A stretch of 36,628 nt of DNA from assembly GCA_947259165.1 (NCBI GenBank), contig CAMYKY010000019.1, forward strand, positions 1 through 36,628. The letters run 5' to 3'. The notes under the pieces are model-generated. The model was given only the letters and a program-made list of their open reading frames with translations, did not search any database and was not told where the DNA came from. The position numbers were made by a program, and so were the translations under genes. Source of the DNA: an uncultured Acidobacteriota bacterium (GTDB lineage Bacteria > Acidobacteriota > Vicinamibacteria > Marinacidobacterales > SMYC01). Positions 1 through 9,149 of the stretch are shown piece after piece (within the stretch, counting starts at the first letter, position 1; the number at the start of each line of letters is the position of its first letter).

Positions 1-246
1 AAGTGAGGTTTCCTGACTGAGTTCGTCTTCAGTCAGCTGGAACGTTTCCACCCCGTAGTCAGCGAGTTTTGCAAGGAATACGCACCGCGGAACACCTGCA
101 AGATTCGCTGCCGCCCCGGTTGAAAGCCGCCCGAGCTCGTAGAGCTTGGCGGCTGCTGCGAGTCGCAGCTCGGCCCCTAGCTGTTCCGCGTTCATTTTTA
201 GAGCCAGCAAGGACTCGTCGGGCACCGATAGCTTGATCTCGCTCAT
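1..246 (-). CDS. UPF0175 family protein (putative antitoxin), 3' end cut by window
   Basis: Reading from an ATG at 246 toward position 1 gives 82 residues without a stop, beginning MSEIKLSVPDESLLALKM. The central stretch AAAKLYELGRLSTGAAANLAG followed by FLAKLADYGV is the hallmark of the UPF0175 family (about 80-90 aa), so the gene is nearly complete and only the last few codons lie outside the window. Family members are small, probably HTH-like proteins that commonly sit just upstream of a PIN-like (DUF3368-type) gene and are regarded as antitoxins. Here the partner would lie to the left, beyond the window, so the toxin-antitoxin role is inference. Family assignment is firm from the sequence pattern. 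Confidence 0.8.
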   Translation of the reverse strand, partial: MSEIKLSVPDESLLALKMNAEQLGAELRLAAAAKLYELGRLSTGAAANLAGVPRCVFLAKLADYGVETFQLTEDELSQETSL

Positions 247-315
247 GCTACGTTCTATTTTACCGCATGAGCTCAAAGACTGCCCGGCTGACTTTGCAAA
301 CAGCATAACTCCTAC

Positions 316-477
316 ATGGCTGAGCTCGACTACGGCAAAGAGAAAATGGACGAATACCGACGTTCGGCGGATCGGGTTGGGGAACCCCAGGCTGCTTTCG
401 AGCTCTGCCCGGACAGAGTCGCGCAAAACGCCACCGCGCCTAGCGCGGCTTTGGTGTCTTGGAGCCCGGTGCCCTAG
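316..477 (+). CDS. possible small ORF, 53 aa, unknown
   Basis: An ATG at 316 opens a 53-codon frame starting MAELDYGKEKMDEYRRSADR and ending at TAG 475-477. The N-terminal half is charged and protein-like; the C-terminal half is Ala/Pro/Ser-rich. There is no convincing ribosome binding site (ACTCCTAC precedes the ATG), and I recognise no family. It may be the remnant of a larger gene in this degraded accessory stretch. Low confidence. Confidence 0.2.
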   Translation: MAELDYGKEKMDEYRRSADRVGEPQAAFELCPDRVAQNATAPSAALVSWSPVP

Positions 478-571
478 CTTCCCCAGTTCCTGGGGCCGAA
501 GTAATGATCGATATTTCGATAAGTGCAGGAAGCGTCTCGGGTCGGGCATTGAGCGATCTTATGGACCAAGT

Positions 572-883
572 TCATGACTGGTGGTTCGATCTTGATTCCG
601 TAGAAAACAGCGCGGACTCCCGATCGATCATAATCTGTTTGGGTCCGTCCAAGAACGCGCCACGCAATAGACCGATGTCATGGGCAGATGGATCAGTTTG
701 GAACTCCCATTCGATAAGCTGGCTGTGATCGGCATCCGACGTGTTGAGCCGCAGAGACAATCTTTTATTGGGATATCGAGACGCAATCACATATCGGAGT
801 AGAGATGGGTCCTTAGTCTCGAAGTGAGATTGCCGTGCCGTTACGCAAATCGGAGCGCCACTGGACGTGCAGCCCGAGCGCAA
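572..883 (-). CDS. hypothetical protein, possibly a gene remnant
   Basis: This 103-codon frame contains a protein-like middle section (for example LLRYVIASRYPNKRLSLRL and LIEWEFQTDPSAHDIGLL), but its first 20 residues look random and no ribosome binding site stands before the ATG. It overlaps the 813-1016 frame on the same strand in another register, which suggests either one gene broken by a frameshift near 813-883 or chance. I recognise no family. The GC content of this stretch is lower than that of the neighbouring housekeeping genes. Confidence 0.25.
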   Translation of the reverse strand: MRSGCTSSGAPICVTARQSHFETKDPSLLRYVIASRYPNKRLSLRLNTSDADHSQLIEWEFQTDPSAHDIGLLRGAFLDGPKQIMIDRESALFSTESRSNHQS

Positions 884-1016
884 GCACTACAACATGCAGC
901 ATCGGATTTTCGACGGTGATGCGAGCAGGCCCACGCTTTTGGAGCGCCCGGACGCGGGATTCTTGTTCAGCGCGCGCAATCGTACGAGCGACGACGTGCA
1001 ACGATTCTTGAGTCAT
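813..1016 (-). CDS. hypothetical 67-aa ORF downstream of the S8 peptidase
   Basis: The frame starts at ATG 1016, about 60 bases after the stop of the S8 peptidase on the same strand. It reads MTQESLHVVARTIARAEQES and later VENPMLHVVVLALGLHVQW, with GC-rich third positions like genuine genes of this genome. It could be the 5' part of a gene whose 3' part continues in the 572-883 frame after a frameshift. No known domain is recognised. Apart from this frame and the two weak ORFs before it, I see nothing supportable between 247 and 1077. Confidence 0.22.
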   Translation of the reverse strand: MTQESLHVVARTIARAEQESRVRALQKRGPARITVENPMLHVVVLALGLHVQWRSDLRNGTAISLRD

Positions 1017-1077
1017 TCTCGCTATCTACGCGCCTTCGCAACCGACGTTGGCGGGGAGGTTGTTGCTGTCTCTCGTT

Positions 1078-2709
1078 TTACTGTTGTTCGACCCAGACGT
1101 TGATCGACGTACTTTCCGTAAGTCCGTCGCTCCACATGAACGCGTCGTTCCACATGAACGCATCGTTCCACATGAACGCATCGTTCCACATGAACGCATC
1201 GTTCCACATGAACGCATCGTTCCACATGAACGCGTCGTTCCACATGAACGCGTCGTTCCACATGAATGCGTCGTTCCACGCGTAACCGCTCAGGCCCTCC
1301 ACGTAATAGTTGCCTTCCTCGTCCCGATTCGCGCGTCCTCGGTAGTGAGACGCCCCGCTGATGTCCAGCGCGACGTCGAGCCCCTGGTTGGCGCAACCGA
1401 ACTCGGTGCTGTAAACCGCGCGGTAGGCGTCGACCATCCCGGCGCCCTGTTGAAAAATGCTATACGCAAGGTTGCCGTCGCTGTCCACCGCAGTTTGGGC
1501 TGATGCCATGAGTCGGCATTTGATGTCGTCCGGACTGAGCGCCGGGTTGTGGTGCAGCATGAGTGCAACCGTTCCCGTCAAGACAGCGGTTGCTTGGGAG
1601 GTACCTGACATCATGAAATACTTCCCCTGGTCGTGAAACTCAGGGTGTTCTTTCGCGATGGTGGTGGAGACTTGCATAGTGGCGAGGACGTGCCCCCCCG
1701 GCCCCACGATCTCCGGCTTGATGAATCCCTCCTGTGTCGGCCCCGCCGAAGAGAACGTTGCAAGCGTATCATCGGATCGATCCGTCGGGGTGTAACCATC
1801 GGTCATGGCACCGACCGTGACCACGTAAGGGACGTTGCCGGGCACACCGATCGTCATAGCCTCGGGGCCTCGATTCCCTGCCGAAGCCACGACAACGATT
1901 CCAGCTTGCCAAGCCGCCATCACGGCGCGATTGAGCGGGTCATCCCAATAATACGATTGAGCGGGCGCACTGAACGAGAGATTGAGCACCCCGATGTTGT
2001 AACGAGACTTGTTGGCAACCACCCAATCGACGCCACGAATGACGTCCACATAGGTTCCCCACCCATGCTCGTCAAATGCTTTGACCGACACCAAGTCGGC
2101 CATCGGAGCGATCCCATTGTAACGGCCACCGAGTTCGCGGCTGTTGAGAGCGACACTCGTGACGTGCGTTCCGTGCCCGTTTTTGTCGTTTGTAACCCGG
2201 TTGGAAACCGAATCCCGTATCGCGTCGTATTGAACGATGGCTCGCTTTTTCCCGTCAGCGCTCTCGACAATGCCCGCGTCTTCCCAAACACCCGTATCGA
2301 GGATCGCGATCGCGACTCCGGCTCCATCGACCCCTTCTTGATGAAGGCGGTCGGCACCAACGAGCGATGGAACGAACGTTTCTCGGTCCTCGTTGCCCGA
2401 ACTAGACAGCGATTCAACGCCGCTGATCTGGGCCGAACGGTTCTCGTAGACGTTGTCGATCGGATCGAGCTCCATGAGAAGGCTTGCTTGCCACGGACGG
2501 AGTTGCGCACCGACAGAGTCGATGATCCGAAGCTCATGCGTGATCGTCCCTCCCACGGATAGAACACTCGCGCGGACGGACGCGAACTCGTCGCCTTGGA
2601 CGATGAAGGTCGTCACTGGTTGCGACGGTTCGGTGCCGAGGGACGCAGACCAAACGCAAAACCCAAGTGCGAGGGCTCCAGCTAATGTGGCTGCATTAGT
2701 CTTTCGCAC
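1078..2709 (-). CDS. exported S8 (subtilisin-like) serine peptidase with C-terminal MWNDAF repeats
   Basis: A secreted subtilase of 543 aa. I chose the GTG start at 2709 because AAGGAGA sits about 6 bases upstream and translation then begins with a good signal peptide (MRKTNAATLAGALALGFCV); the open frame extends upstream to 2838, but that N-terminus is not signal-like. A propeptide of about 90 residues follows. The catalytic triad is visible as Asp138 (AILDTG), His179 (GHGTHV) and Ser371 (SGTSQA), with the oxyanion Asn279 (SAGNRG). The last part, from about residue 477, is a tandem hexapeptide array (AWNDAF, seven MWNDAF, MWSDGL) before a short tail ending NVWVEQQ. Trp/Asp-rich C-terminal repeats occur on some surface subtilases; their role is unknown. 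The gene looks monocistronic. Confidence 0.9.
   Translation of the reverse strand: MRKTNAATLAGALALGFCVWSASLGTEPSQPVTTFIVQGDEFASVRASVLSVGGTITHELRIIDSVGAQLRPWQASLLMELDPIDNVYENRSAQISGVESLSSSGNEDRETFVPSLVGADRLHQEGVDGAGVAIAILDTGVWEDAGIVESADGKKRAIVQYDAIRDSVSNRVTNDKNGHGTHVTSVALNSRELGGRYNGIAPMADLVSVKAFDEHGWGTYVDVIRGVDWVVANKSRYNIGVLNLSFSAPAQSYYWDDPLNRAVMAAWQAGIVVVASAGNRGPEAMTIGVPGNVPYVVTVGAMTDGYTPTDRSDDTLATFSSAGPTQEGFIKPEIVGPGGHVLATMQVSTTIAKEHPEFHDQGKYFMMSGTSQATAVLTGTVALMLHHNPALSPDDIKCRLMASAQTAVDSDGNLAYSIFQQGAGMVDAYRAVYSTEFGCANQGLDVALDISGASHYRGRANRDEEGNYYVEGLSGYAWNDAFMWNDAFMWNDAFMWNDAFMWNDAFMWNDAFMWNDAFMWNDAFMWSDGLTESTSINVWVEQQ
1120..1281 (-). repeat. 18-bp tandem repeat array, nine units, in frame in the S8 gene
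   Basis: Nine contiguous 18-base units with no spacers. On the plus strand the unit reads CACATGAACGC(A/G)TCGTTC, recurring every 18 bases from 1133 to 1259. Read on the minus strand it encodes one AWNDAF (1264-1281), seven MWNDAF, and a degenerate MWSDGL (1120-1137). Units differ almost only at one synonymous Ala codon base (GCG versus GCA or GCT side), indicating recent expansion by slippage or recombination. As the unit is a multiple of three, copy-number change would alter length without breaking the frame. Confidence 0.95.
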
Positions 2710-2890
2710 AACATGTCTCCTTGACGTACTCCCGCGCGCGTCGACACGAATTTCGTAATAACAGATGCCTTGGGCTAAGCAAAACGGTGGCCAATTCTGG
2801 TGAATTGTGCTTCGAAACCGTGAGATTGGGAGCATCATCGAATCTATAGCCGTATCAGTCGGTTACAGCCATCAGGGTACCAGCGCGCGT

Positions 2891-3183
2891 TCAGGAGCTC
2901 TTTCGTGATAGCCACCTTTGCGGCGCCTTTGTGAAAAACCGGAGGCTAATCGACCGCAAAAGCGGCACATCGGGAGCGCTGCTTTCGACGCCCCCCCCAG
3001 CCTTGTGCATTTGAGCGGTCTTGGCTTCGAGTTCGTGGATCGCGTTGACGTAGAATTCCCGTCGTTGCTCAGCGCTTCGTTCTAGAAGGAACGGAAGCGG
3101 CCCTTAGGTGCACCGTTTCCGTCGACGGGAAGCGCTTGTGCTCGCCGCGTGAGTGCACCCGATACTGGGAACCACAACCTCAT
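2891..3183 (-). pseudogene. possible decayed coding remnant in the gap upstream of the S8 gene
   Basis: The 538-base gap between the S8 start and the purF stop has no intact gene. On the minus strand one frame (3103 to stop 2891) reads protein-like text, ERSAEQRREFYVNAIHELEA then KTAQMHKAGG, but has no start codon; a second frame from ATG 3183 (MRLWFPVSGALTRRAQ) ends at a stop just where the first becomes convincing, as a single frameshift would produce. A run of eight C on the plus strand (2991-2998 region) lies inside and could be another slip point. No family recognised; it may be chance. Confidence 0.2.
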
Positions 3184-3247
3184 GCGCGGGCGAGCTTCCG
3201 GGAAGAAGCGGAAGGCGCCGAGCCGCCGTTTTAGCGGTCGAACGTAC

Positions 3248-4663
3248 TCAGTCGCGGGTTTTGGCGAAGAGCTTTAGCTGGTCGCGGCCGTCTCGTGGGA
3301 CGGGAATCGGATAGTCGCCGGAAAAACACGCGGCGCAGTAGTTATCGCGCTCCTCGCCCACCGACGCCATCAAGCCTTCCTGGGAAAGATAGCCGAGCGT
3401 GTCGGCGCCGATGTGCTCGGCGATTTGCTCGACGGTGTGGTTCGCCGCGATGAGCTCGTCGCGTTTTGGAGTGTCAATGCCGTAGTGGCAGGGCCCGGTC
3501 GTGGGTGGCGAGGAAACGCGGAAATGAACTTCCGACGCGCCTGCATGCCGGAGCATGCCGACGATCTTACGACTCGTCGTTCCTCGGACGATGGAATCGT
3601 CAATGAGGACGACGCGGCGATTCTCGACGACCGAGCGCACCGGGTTCAGCTTGATCTTGACGCCGAAGTGGCGGATCGACTGGCGTGGCTCGATAAAAGT
3701 CCGGCCGACGTAGTGGTTTCGGATGAGGCCGAACTCCATCGGAAGTCCCGATTCTTGAGAGTAGCCGGTGGCCGCGATGACGCCCGAGTCGGGCACCGGA
3801 ACCACGACGTCCGCATCGACTGGCGTTTCGCGGGCGAGTTGGCGCCCCAAGGCGATGCGGGTCGGATGCACATCGCGCCCGAACACTTTGCTATCCGGTC
3901 GAGCAAAGTAGACATGTTCGAAAATACAATGCGACGGTGGAGTAGCGGAAAACGGCCGCAGGGAGCGCACCCCTTTGTCGTCGATGACCACCATCTCGCC
4001 TGGCTCCACCTCGCGGATGTACTCGGCGTCGATGAGGTCTAGCGCGCAGGTTTCTGAGCACAACACGTAGCGCTCTCCGACCTTTCCCAGGATGAGCGGT
4101 CGGAAACCTCGAGGATCGCGAACGCCGACGAGCGCGTCCTTGGTGAGGAACAGAAGCGAGAACGCGCCGGTCACCGTTCGGACCGCGTCGAAGATGGCGT
4201 CCTCGCGGCTGGATTGCATCGATTTTGCGAAGAGGTGAAGGATAACCTCGGTGTCGCTCGTGGTTCGAAAAATCGACCCGCGCTCGACGAGCTCGTTCCG
4301 GAGCGTGTGCGCGTTCACCAGGTTTCCGTTGTGACAAACCGCGATCTCGCCGAACTTGCACTCGATATAGATCGGCTGGATGTTCGCGTTATTGCTCTCA
4401 CCCGAAGTCGAGTAGCGCGTGTGTCCGATCGCGTTCATCCCCTCGAGCTTTTCGAGTGCCTTGGCGTCGAACACGTCAGCGACGTAGCCCTTTTTCTTGC
4501 GGCTTCGAAAACCGGACTTACTCCCGAGCTTGCCGGAGGTCACGATACCGGCCGCCTCCTGGCCCCGGTGTTGGAGCGCATAGAGACCAAGGTAGGTCAG
4601 CCGTGACGCATCCGGGTGACCAAGAATGCCGAAAACACCGCATTCGTCTTTGAAGCCGCTCAT
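3248..4663 (-). CDS. purF: amidophosphoribosyltransferase (PurF)
   Basis: Catalyses the first committed step of purine synthesis, glutamine + PRPP to 5-phosphoribosylamine. The start at 4663 is chosen because its ATG overlaps the purL stop (ATGA) and because translation gives [12 protein letters not shown], a seven-residue propeptide before the catalytic N-terminal Cys8; the open frame extends 11 codons upstream without reason. The Ntn glutaminase domain is followed by a phosphoribosyltransferase domain with the PRPP loop [14 protein letters not shown]. Cysteines in SHCIFEH, GPCHYG and NYCAACFSG match the ligands of the Bacillus-type [4Fe-4S] PurF, so this is the iron-sulphur, propeptide-processed class. 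471 aa, normal length. Last gene of the M16-purF run. Confidence 0.97.
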   Translation of the reverse strand: MSGFKDECGVFGILGHPDASRLTYLGLYALQHRGQEAAGIVTSGKLGSKSGFRSRKKKGYVADVFDAKALEKLEGMNAIGHTRYSTSGESNNANIQPIYIECKFGEIAVCHNGNLVNAHTLRNELVERGSIFRTTSDTEVILHLFAKSMQSSREDAIFDAVRTVTGAFSLLFLTKDALVGVRDPRGFRPLILGKVGERYVLCSETCALDLIDAEYIREVEPGEMVVIDDKGVRSLRPFSATPPSHCIFEHVYFARPDSKVFGRDVHPTRIALGRQLARETPVDADVVVPVPDSGVIAATGYSQESGLPMEFGLIRNHYVGRTFIEPRQSIRHFGVKIKLNPVRSVVENRRVVLIDDSIVRGTTSRKIVGMLRHAGASEVHFRVSSPPTTGPCHYGIDTPKRDELIAANHTVEQIAEHIGADTLGYLSQEGLMASVGEERDNYCAACFSGDYPIPVPRDGRDQLKLFAKTRD

Positions 4664-6873
4664 GACGATAGCCCTCGCTCGATTGCCGTCCACCAAGTTT
4701 CTCGAAGCGTGGCGACCATTTCCGAGATCGCATGAGTGCCGTTGATCTGGATGTCGAGGCGCTCGCCGCCAGTCACGCCAATCCTGGAAAGCGGAACGCC
4801 GTGTCGTTCCGCGAGCGCGCTCAGCGTGTCCACGGACTCAGGTGCGACACTCGCAAGTATCCGACTCTGCGTCTCTGAGAACAAGACACCGTCGGCGCGT
4901 CGTGGGGCCTCGATCGCGACCGCCGCTCCCATGGTCTCGCCGAGCGGGCCAAAAAGACTCTCGGCGATGGCGATCCCGAGTCCGCCGTCGCTGAGATCGT
5001 GCGCCGAGCGGAGTAGCCGCTGGGACGTGGCGTCTTTCATGAGGCCATGGAGTGCGGCCTCGACGTCGAGGTCGAGCCTGGGCGGCCGGCCGTCGATTCG
5101 AGCGTGAACGGCCTTCAGGTACTCGCTCGCGCCGAGCTCGTCGTGCGTCTCTCCGAGTAGGTAAATGAGATCACCCGGTTGTTGAAAATGATGCCGAACG
5201 CATTTCGTTGCGTCGTCGATGATGCCGACCACGCCGATCACGGGAGTGGGATAGATCCCCACCCCTTCGGTCTCGTTGTAGAAGCTGACGTTGCCTCCGG
5301 TGATGGGAACACCGAAGCGCTCGCAAGCGTCACGGATTCCGTCGACAGCCTGGGAGAACTGCCACATGATCTCGGGTTTTTCTGGGTTGCCAAAGTTGAG
5401 GCAGTTGGTCGCTCCGATGGGTGTCGCTCCCACGGCGGCGAGGTTGCGGCAGCTTTCGGCGACAGCGCTCGCGCCTCCGAGATAGGGGTCGAGCGAAGCA
5501 TAACGACCGTTGCCATCGAGACACATCGCGAGCGCCATCGGCGTGCCCTTGATACGAACCACACCGGCATCCGAGCCTGGCATGACGATCGTATTGCTTC
5601 GGACCATATGGTCGTACTGCTCATAGATCCAATGTTTGCTCGCGATCGTGTGCGACGAGAGCATCTGGACGAGAGTCTCGCCAAGGTCGGAAGGCTCGTC
5701 GACGTCGTCCGCATGTACTTCGGTTTGGGTCGCGAAAGAAGCGGGCCGCTCCAACGCTCGCTCGTAGACCGGTCCCTCGTCGGCGAGATAGCGGTTGGGC
5801 ACGGACGCGACCGTTCTCCCGTCGGCGATGACGCGTAGCAAACCGTCCTCGGTGACGCGTCCGATGGCACTCGCGTCGAGATCCCATTTGTCGAAGATCG
5901 CTTCGACCTTTGCCTCTTTGCCCGCGTGGGCGACGAGGAGCATTCTCTCCTGAGACTCGGACAACAGGATCTCGTAGGCGCTCATGCCCGTTTCCCGCTT
6001 CGGCACCTTGTCGAGATCGATCTCGATCCCCATCCCGCCTCGAGCGCCCATCTCGCAGGTGGAGCACGTCAAACCCGCGGCCCCCATGTCCTGAATGGCG
6101 ACGAGCGCGTCCGACTCCATGAGCTCGAGGCACGCTTCGAGCAAGAGTTTTTCCATGAACGGGTCGCCGACTTGAACGGTCGGACGTTTCTCCTCGGCCG
6201 CCTCATCGAACTCGGCCGAAGCCATGGTGGCTCCGTGGATTCCGTCTTTACCGGTTTTGGCGCCGACGTAGAAGACCGGGTTGCCGACGCCCTCGGCCGC
6301 GGCGAGGAAGATGCGCTCTTTCGGTGCAATCCCGAGACAAAACGCGTTGACGAGGGGGTTGAGGTTGTAGCTGTCTTCGAAGACGACCTCGCCGCCCACG
6401 GTCGGGATCCCCATACTGTTGCCGTAGTTCGCGATCCCCGCGACAGCGCCGCGCAAAATCGAGCGGTTCTTGGCGACACTGAGTGGACCGAATCGCAGCG
6501 AGTTCATGAGCGCGATCGGTCGAGCGCCCATCGTGAAGATGTCCCGGATGATGCCGCCGACACCCGTCGCCGCGCCCTGAAACGGCTCGATGAACGACGG
6601 GTGGTTGTGAGACTCGACTTTGAAAACGGCGGCGAGGCCCTCGCCGATATCGACGACGCCGGCGTTTTCTCCCGGTCCCTGGAGAACGTTTGGTCCCTTG
6701 GTGGGAAGCCGTTTCAAATGAACGCGCGAGCTCTTGTAGCTGCAATGCTCCGACCACATCACCGAGAACAGGCCAAGCTCGTTGTCGTTCGGTTCTCGCC
6801 CGAGCTTCGACACGATCGTGTCGTACTCGTCACGAGTGAGGTTATGAGCCTCGAGCTTCTCGTCCAGAATCAT
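4660..6873 (-). CDS. purL: phosphoribosylformylglycinamidine synthase subunit PurL (small type)
   Basis: The ATP-dependent synthetase subunit that converts FGAR to FGAM using ammonia delivered by PurQ; it works in a complex with PurS and PurQ encoded just upstream. 737 aa is the normal length of the small, Bacillus-type PurL, which lacks the fused glutaminase of the proteobacterial enzyme. Visible motifs are [10 protein letters not shown] (residues 40-49), ESHNHPS (87-93) and [10 protein letters not shown] in the second half, followed by the AIRS-type C-terminal domain with [11 protein letters not shown] start 13 bases after the purQ stop; its TGA overlaps the purF ATG by four bases, suggesting translational coupling. 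Confidence 0.97.
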   Translation of the reverse strand: MILDEKLEAHNLTRDEYDTIVSKLGREPNDNELGLFSVMWSEHCSYKSSRVHLKRLPTKGPNVLQGPGENAGVVDIGEGLAAVFKVESHNHPSFIEPFQGAATGVGGIIRDIFTMGARPIALMNSLRFGPLSVAKNRSILRGAVAGIANYGNSMGIPTVGGEVVFEDSYNLNPLVNAFCLGIAPKERIFLAAAEGVGNPVFYVGAKTGKDGIHGATMASAEFDEAAEEKRPTVQVGDPFMEKLLLEACLELMESDALVAIQDMGAAGLTCSTCEMGARGGMGIEIDLDKVPKRETGMSAYEILLSESQERMLLVAHAGKEAKVEAIFDKWDLDASAIGRVTEDGLLRVIADGRTVASVPNRYLADEGPVYERALERPASFATQTEVHADDVDEPSDLGETLVQMLSSHTIASKHWIYEQYDHMVRSNTIVMPGSDAGVVRIKGTPMALAMCLDGNGRYASLDPYLGGASAVAESCRNLAAVGATPIGATNCLNFGNPEKPEIMWQFSQAVDGIRDACERFGVPITGGNVSFYNETEGVGIYPTPVIGVVGIIDDATKCVRHHFQQPGDLIYLLGETHDELGASEYLKAVHARIDGRPPRLDLDVEAALHGLMKDATSQRLLRSAHDLSDGGLGIAIAESLFGPLGETMGAAVAIEAPRRADGVLFSETQSRILASVAPESVDTLSALAERHGVPLSRIGVTGGERLDIQINGTHAISEMVATLRETWWTAIERGLSS

Positions 6874-6886
6874 GGTTGCGCCGACA

Positions 6887-7588
6887 TCAAGCGTGGTCCT
6901 TCGTCCAGGCGACGAGGCTTTCGAACAGTTTTCGGCCGTCGTCGGTTCCGAGCTCCGGTTCGTAGCAGCGGTCGGGGTGCGGCATCAATCCCACCACGTT
7001 TCCCTGCTCGTTCGTGATCCCGGCGATGGCGTGAGCGGCGCCGTTGGGGTTCGACGACTCATCGCGCTCACCGGCTTCGTTGACGTAGCGGAACACCACC
7101 CGAGAGTCGCGCTCGAGTGTGTCGAGAGTCTCGTCATCTGCGTAGAAGTTTCCGTCCGCGTGTCCAATCGGGATGCGGACGATCTCTCCATTGGCGAGTG
7201 TTTGGGTCATCGGCGAGTCCGCTCTCTCAGCGCGAAGGTACAAGTAGCGGCAAATATAGGTGAGCGTTTGGTTCCGCAGCATCGCGCCCGGCAGAAGGCC
7301 GGCTTCCTGGAGCATTTGAAAACCATTGCAGATCCCGATGACGGGCTTGCCGTCGTCGGCCATCGCGCGCACCGCGTCCATGATTGGTGAAAATCGCGCG
7401 ATCGCGCCAACCCTCAAGTAATCGCCGTGAGCAAACCCACCTGGCAAGATCGCCGCGTCGTAGCCGGCGAGCGAGGACTCTTTGTGCCAGACGAGCTCGG
7501 CGAGCTCGCCGAGAACGTTTTGGAGCGCATACTGGACGTCTTCTTCGCAATTCGACCCCGGAAAGACGCAAACCGCGAAACGAGGCAA
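6887..7588 (-). CDS. purQ: phosphoribosylformylglycinamidine synthase, glutaminase subunit PurQ
   Basis: Class I glutamine amidotransferase that supplies ammonia to PurL. 233 aa. The sequence shows the N-terminal [17 protein letters not shown], the nucleophile Cys87 in GICNGFQ, and the His204/Glu210 dyad in [11 protein letters not shown]. The start is TTG at 7588, two bases beyond the purS stop, with GGAGG overlapping the last purS codons at a good distance; no better in-frame ATG exists at the family's usual N-terminus. It is sandwiched between purS and purL, the standard order for the three-subunit FGAM synthase. Confidence 0.96.
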   Translation of the reverse strand: MPRFAVCVFPGSNCEEDVQYALQNVLGELAELVWHKESSLAGYDAAILPGGFAHGDYLRVGAIARFSPIMDAVRAMADDGKPVIGICNGFQMLQEAGLLPGAMLRNQTLTYICRYLYLRAERADSPMTQTLANGEIVRIPIGHADGNFYADDETLDTLERDSRVVFRYVNEAGERDESSNPNGAAHAIAGITNEQGNVVGLMPHPDRCYEPELGTDDGRKLFESLVAWTKDHA

Positions 7589-7589
7589 G

Positions 7590-7832
7590 TTAGTCCTCCA
7601 CCTCCACCTCGAACACTTCGAGCACCGGGTTGGAGAGCACTCGCTCTGCGATCTCTCTCGCCATCGATGCCGCTTCCTCTTTGGAGCTCACGTCGAGCGT
7701 CAGCTCGAAGATTTTGCCTTGGCGGACGCTGGTAACCTGGTCGTATTCGAGCCCCGCGAGCGCATGCCCGATGGTCTCTCCTTGAGGGTCGTGCACGGCG
7801 CTTTTGAGCTTGATGATGACGTTGGCTTTCAT
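7590..7832 (-). CDS. purS: phosphoribosylformylglycinamidine synthase subunit PurS
   Basis: Small (80 aa) structural subunit that bridges PurL and PurQ. The start at 7832 (MKANVIIKLKSAVHDPQGET) is chosen because it overlaps the purB stop by ATGA and matches the family N-terminus; the frame is open for 30 more codons upstream, but that part lies in purB. The typical core, DPQGETIGHAL and YDQVTSVRQGKIFEL, is intact. Its presence confirms the PurS/PurQ/small-PurL type of FGAM synthase. Confidence 0.96.
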   Translation of the reverse strand: MKANVIIKLKSAVHDPQGETIGHALAGLEYDQVTSVRQGKIFELTLDVSSKEEAASMAREIAERVLSNPVLEVFEVEVED

Positions 7833-9127
7833 GAGCCAAACACCCGACGGTAGATCGTATCGATGTGCTCCATTTGTCTCTCCAGATCGAACGCCTCGTC
7901 GAGCTCGTCCGCGGAGAGCCACTCGGCGACGTCCCCGTCGCCACCGAGAAGCTCACGCAACGTGCCCTTGTCCTGCCAGACGGCCATGGCGTTTCGTTGC
8001 ACCACGCGATAGGCGTCTTCGCGTGCGAGGCCCTTTTTGGAGAGCAGCAAGAGCACCTGGCCGCTGAAGACCAGGCCCTTCATCGAGTCGAGGTTCGCCC
8101 GCATCGTGTCGGGGTAGACGATCAAGTTGTCGAGCACCGTTGTCGCGCGGCGAAGGATGTGGTCGGTCAAGATGTAGCTCGACGGCAGGATCATTCGCTC
8201 GGCGGAAGAGTGCGAGATGTCGCGCTCGTTCCAAAGCGGTACGTTCTCGAGGGCGACCTGCAAGTTGCCGCGAACGACGCGTGCGAGTCCGGAAATCTGC
8301 TCGCTTGCCACTGGGTTGCGCTTGTGCGGCATCGCGGACGAGCCTTTTTGCTTGTCGGAGAAGAACTCTTCGACTTCTCGGATCTCGGTGCGCTGCAAAC
8401 TTCGGATCTCGACGGCGATCTTGTCGAGAGTGGACGCGGTGATGGCGAGCGCGGCGAGGGCCTCGGCGTGCCGGTCACGCTGCAAAACCTGGGTCGAGAT
8501 CGGCGCTGCTGCTAGCCCGAGCTTGTCGCAAAGCTTCTCTTCGATGTCCGGCGGCAGGTGCGCGAAGGTTCCTACCGCGCCCGAGAGCTTTCCGACGGCG
8601 ACAGCGTCACGCGCGTCGCTGAGGCGTTTGCGGTTTCGCTCCATCTCGGCGTACCAGAGCGCGAGCTTCATCCCGAAGGTCATCGGCTCTGCGTGGACGC
8701 CGTGAGTGCGCCCGACCATGAGCGTGCGCTTATGGTCGTGGGCCCGAGTCTTCAATACGCCCAACAATGCGTCCACGTTTTTCAGGATGAGATCGGTTGC
8801 GTCGCGCAACCTCATCCCGAGCGCGGTATCGACGACGTCGTAGCTGGTGAGTCCGAAGTGGATGAATCGCCCGGCCTCGCCGACGTTCTCCGCCATCGCC
8901 TGGGTGAAGGCGATCACATCGTGCTTGACGTCTTTTTCGATGGCGTCGATCCGTTCGATCGAGTACGCACCCTTCGCGCGGATCGCTTCGGCGGCTTCCT
9001 TTGGGATGATACCGACCTCAGCCATCACTTCGGCTGCGGCCGTTTCCACTTCCATCCACGAATCGAACTTGGCTTCCTCGCTCCAGATGCGACCCATTTC
9101 AGGGTGGACGTAGCGATCAGTCAGCAT
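7829..9127 (-). CDS. purB: adenylosuccinate lyase
   Basis: Fumarase/aspartase-superfamily lyase acting twice in purine synthesis: SAICAR to AICAR, and adenylosuccinate to AMP, releasing fumarate each time. 432 aa, usual length for the bacterial enzyme. The signature loop GSSAMPHKRNP lies near residue 265; other conserved parts are HFGLTSYDVVDTA and GRTHGVHAEP with the catalytic His region. ATG at 9127 gives the canonical N-terminus (MLTDRYVHPEMGRIWS). The stop overlaps the purS start by four bases, and the upstream MBL gene ends 22 bases before, so it sits inside one transcription unit. Confidence 0.97.
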   Translation of the reverse strand: MLTDRYVHPEMGRIWSEEAKFDSWMEVETAAAEVMAEVGIIPKEAAEAIRAKGAYSIERIDAIEKDVKHDVIAFTQAMAENVGEAGRFIHFGLTSYDVVDTALGMRLRDATDLILKNVDALLGVLKTRAHDHKRTLMVGRTHGVHAEPMTFGMKLALWYAEMERNRKRLSDARDAVAVGKLSGAVGTFAHLPPDIEEKLCDKLGLAAAPISTQVLQRDRHAEALAALAITASTLDKIAVEIRSLQRTEIREVEEFFSDKQKGSSAMPHKRNPVASEQISGLARVVRGNLQVALENVPLWNERDISHSSAERMILPSSYILTDHILRRATTVLDNLIVYPDTMRANLDSMKGLVFSGQVLLLLSKKGLAREDAYRVVQRNAMAVWQDKGTLRELLGGDGDVAEWLSADELDEAFDLERQMEHIDTIYRRVFGS

Positions 9128-9149
9128 TGGCCGTCAGCATCAGGCTATG

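Noticed and set aside
1120-1281. Possible CRISPR array
   Set aside because: Units are directly joined with no spacers, in frame with a peptidase, and there are no cas genes.
1026-1503. Long open frames in several registers over the repeat array, giving PHERIV, HVERCV or MRSCGT repeats
   Set aside because: They are frame shadows of the 18-bp repeat; only the minus-strand MWNDAF frame continues into a known domain (S8 peptidase).
1633-2562. 309-codon plus-strand ORF opposite the S8 gene
   Set aside because: It lies wholly over conserved peptidase sequence, reads like random Arg/His-rich text and has no family.
2986-3010. Intrinsic terminator at the poly-C tract
   Set aside because: No stable stem with a following T-run on either strand; it is only a homopolymer in the gene remnant.
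5926-7017. 363-codon plus-strand ORF opposite purL
   Set aside because: Antisense shadow of a GC-rich gene; purL is complete and conserved on the other strand.
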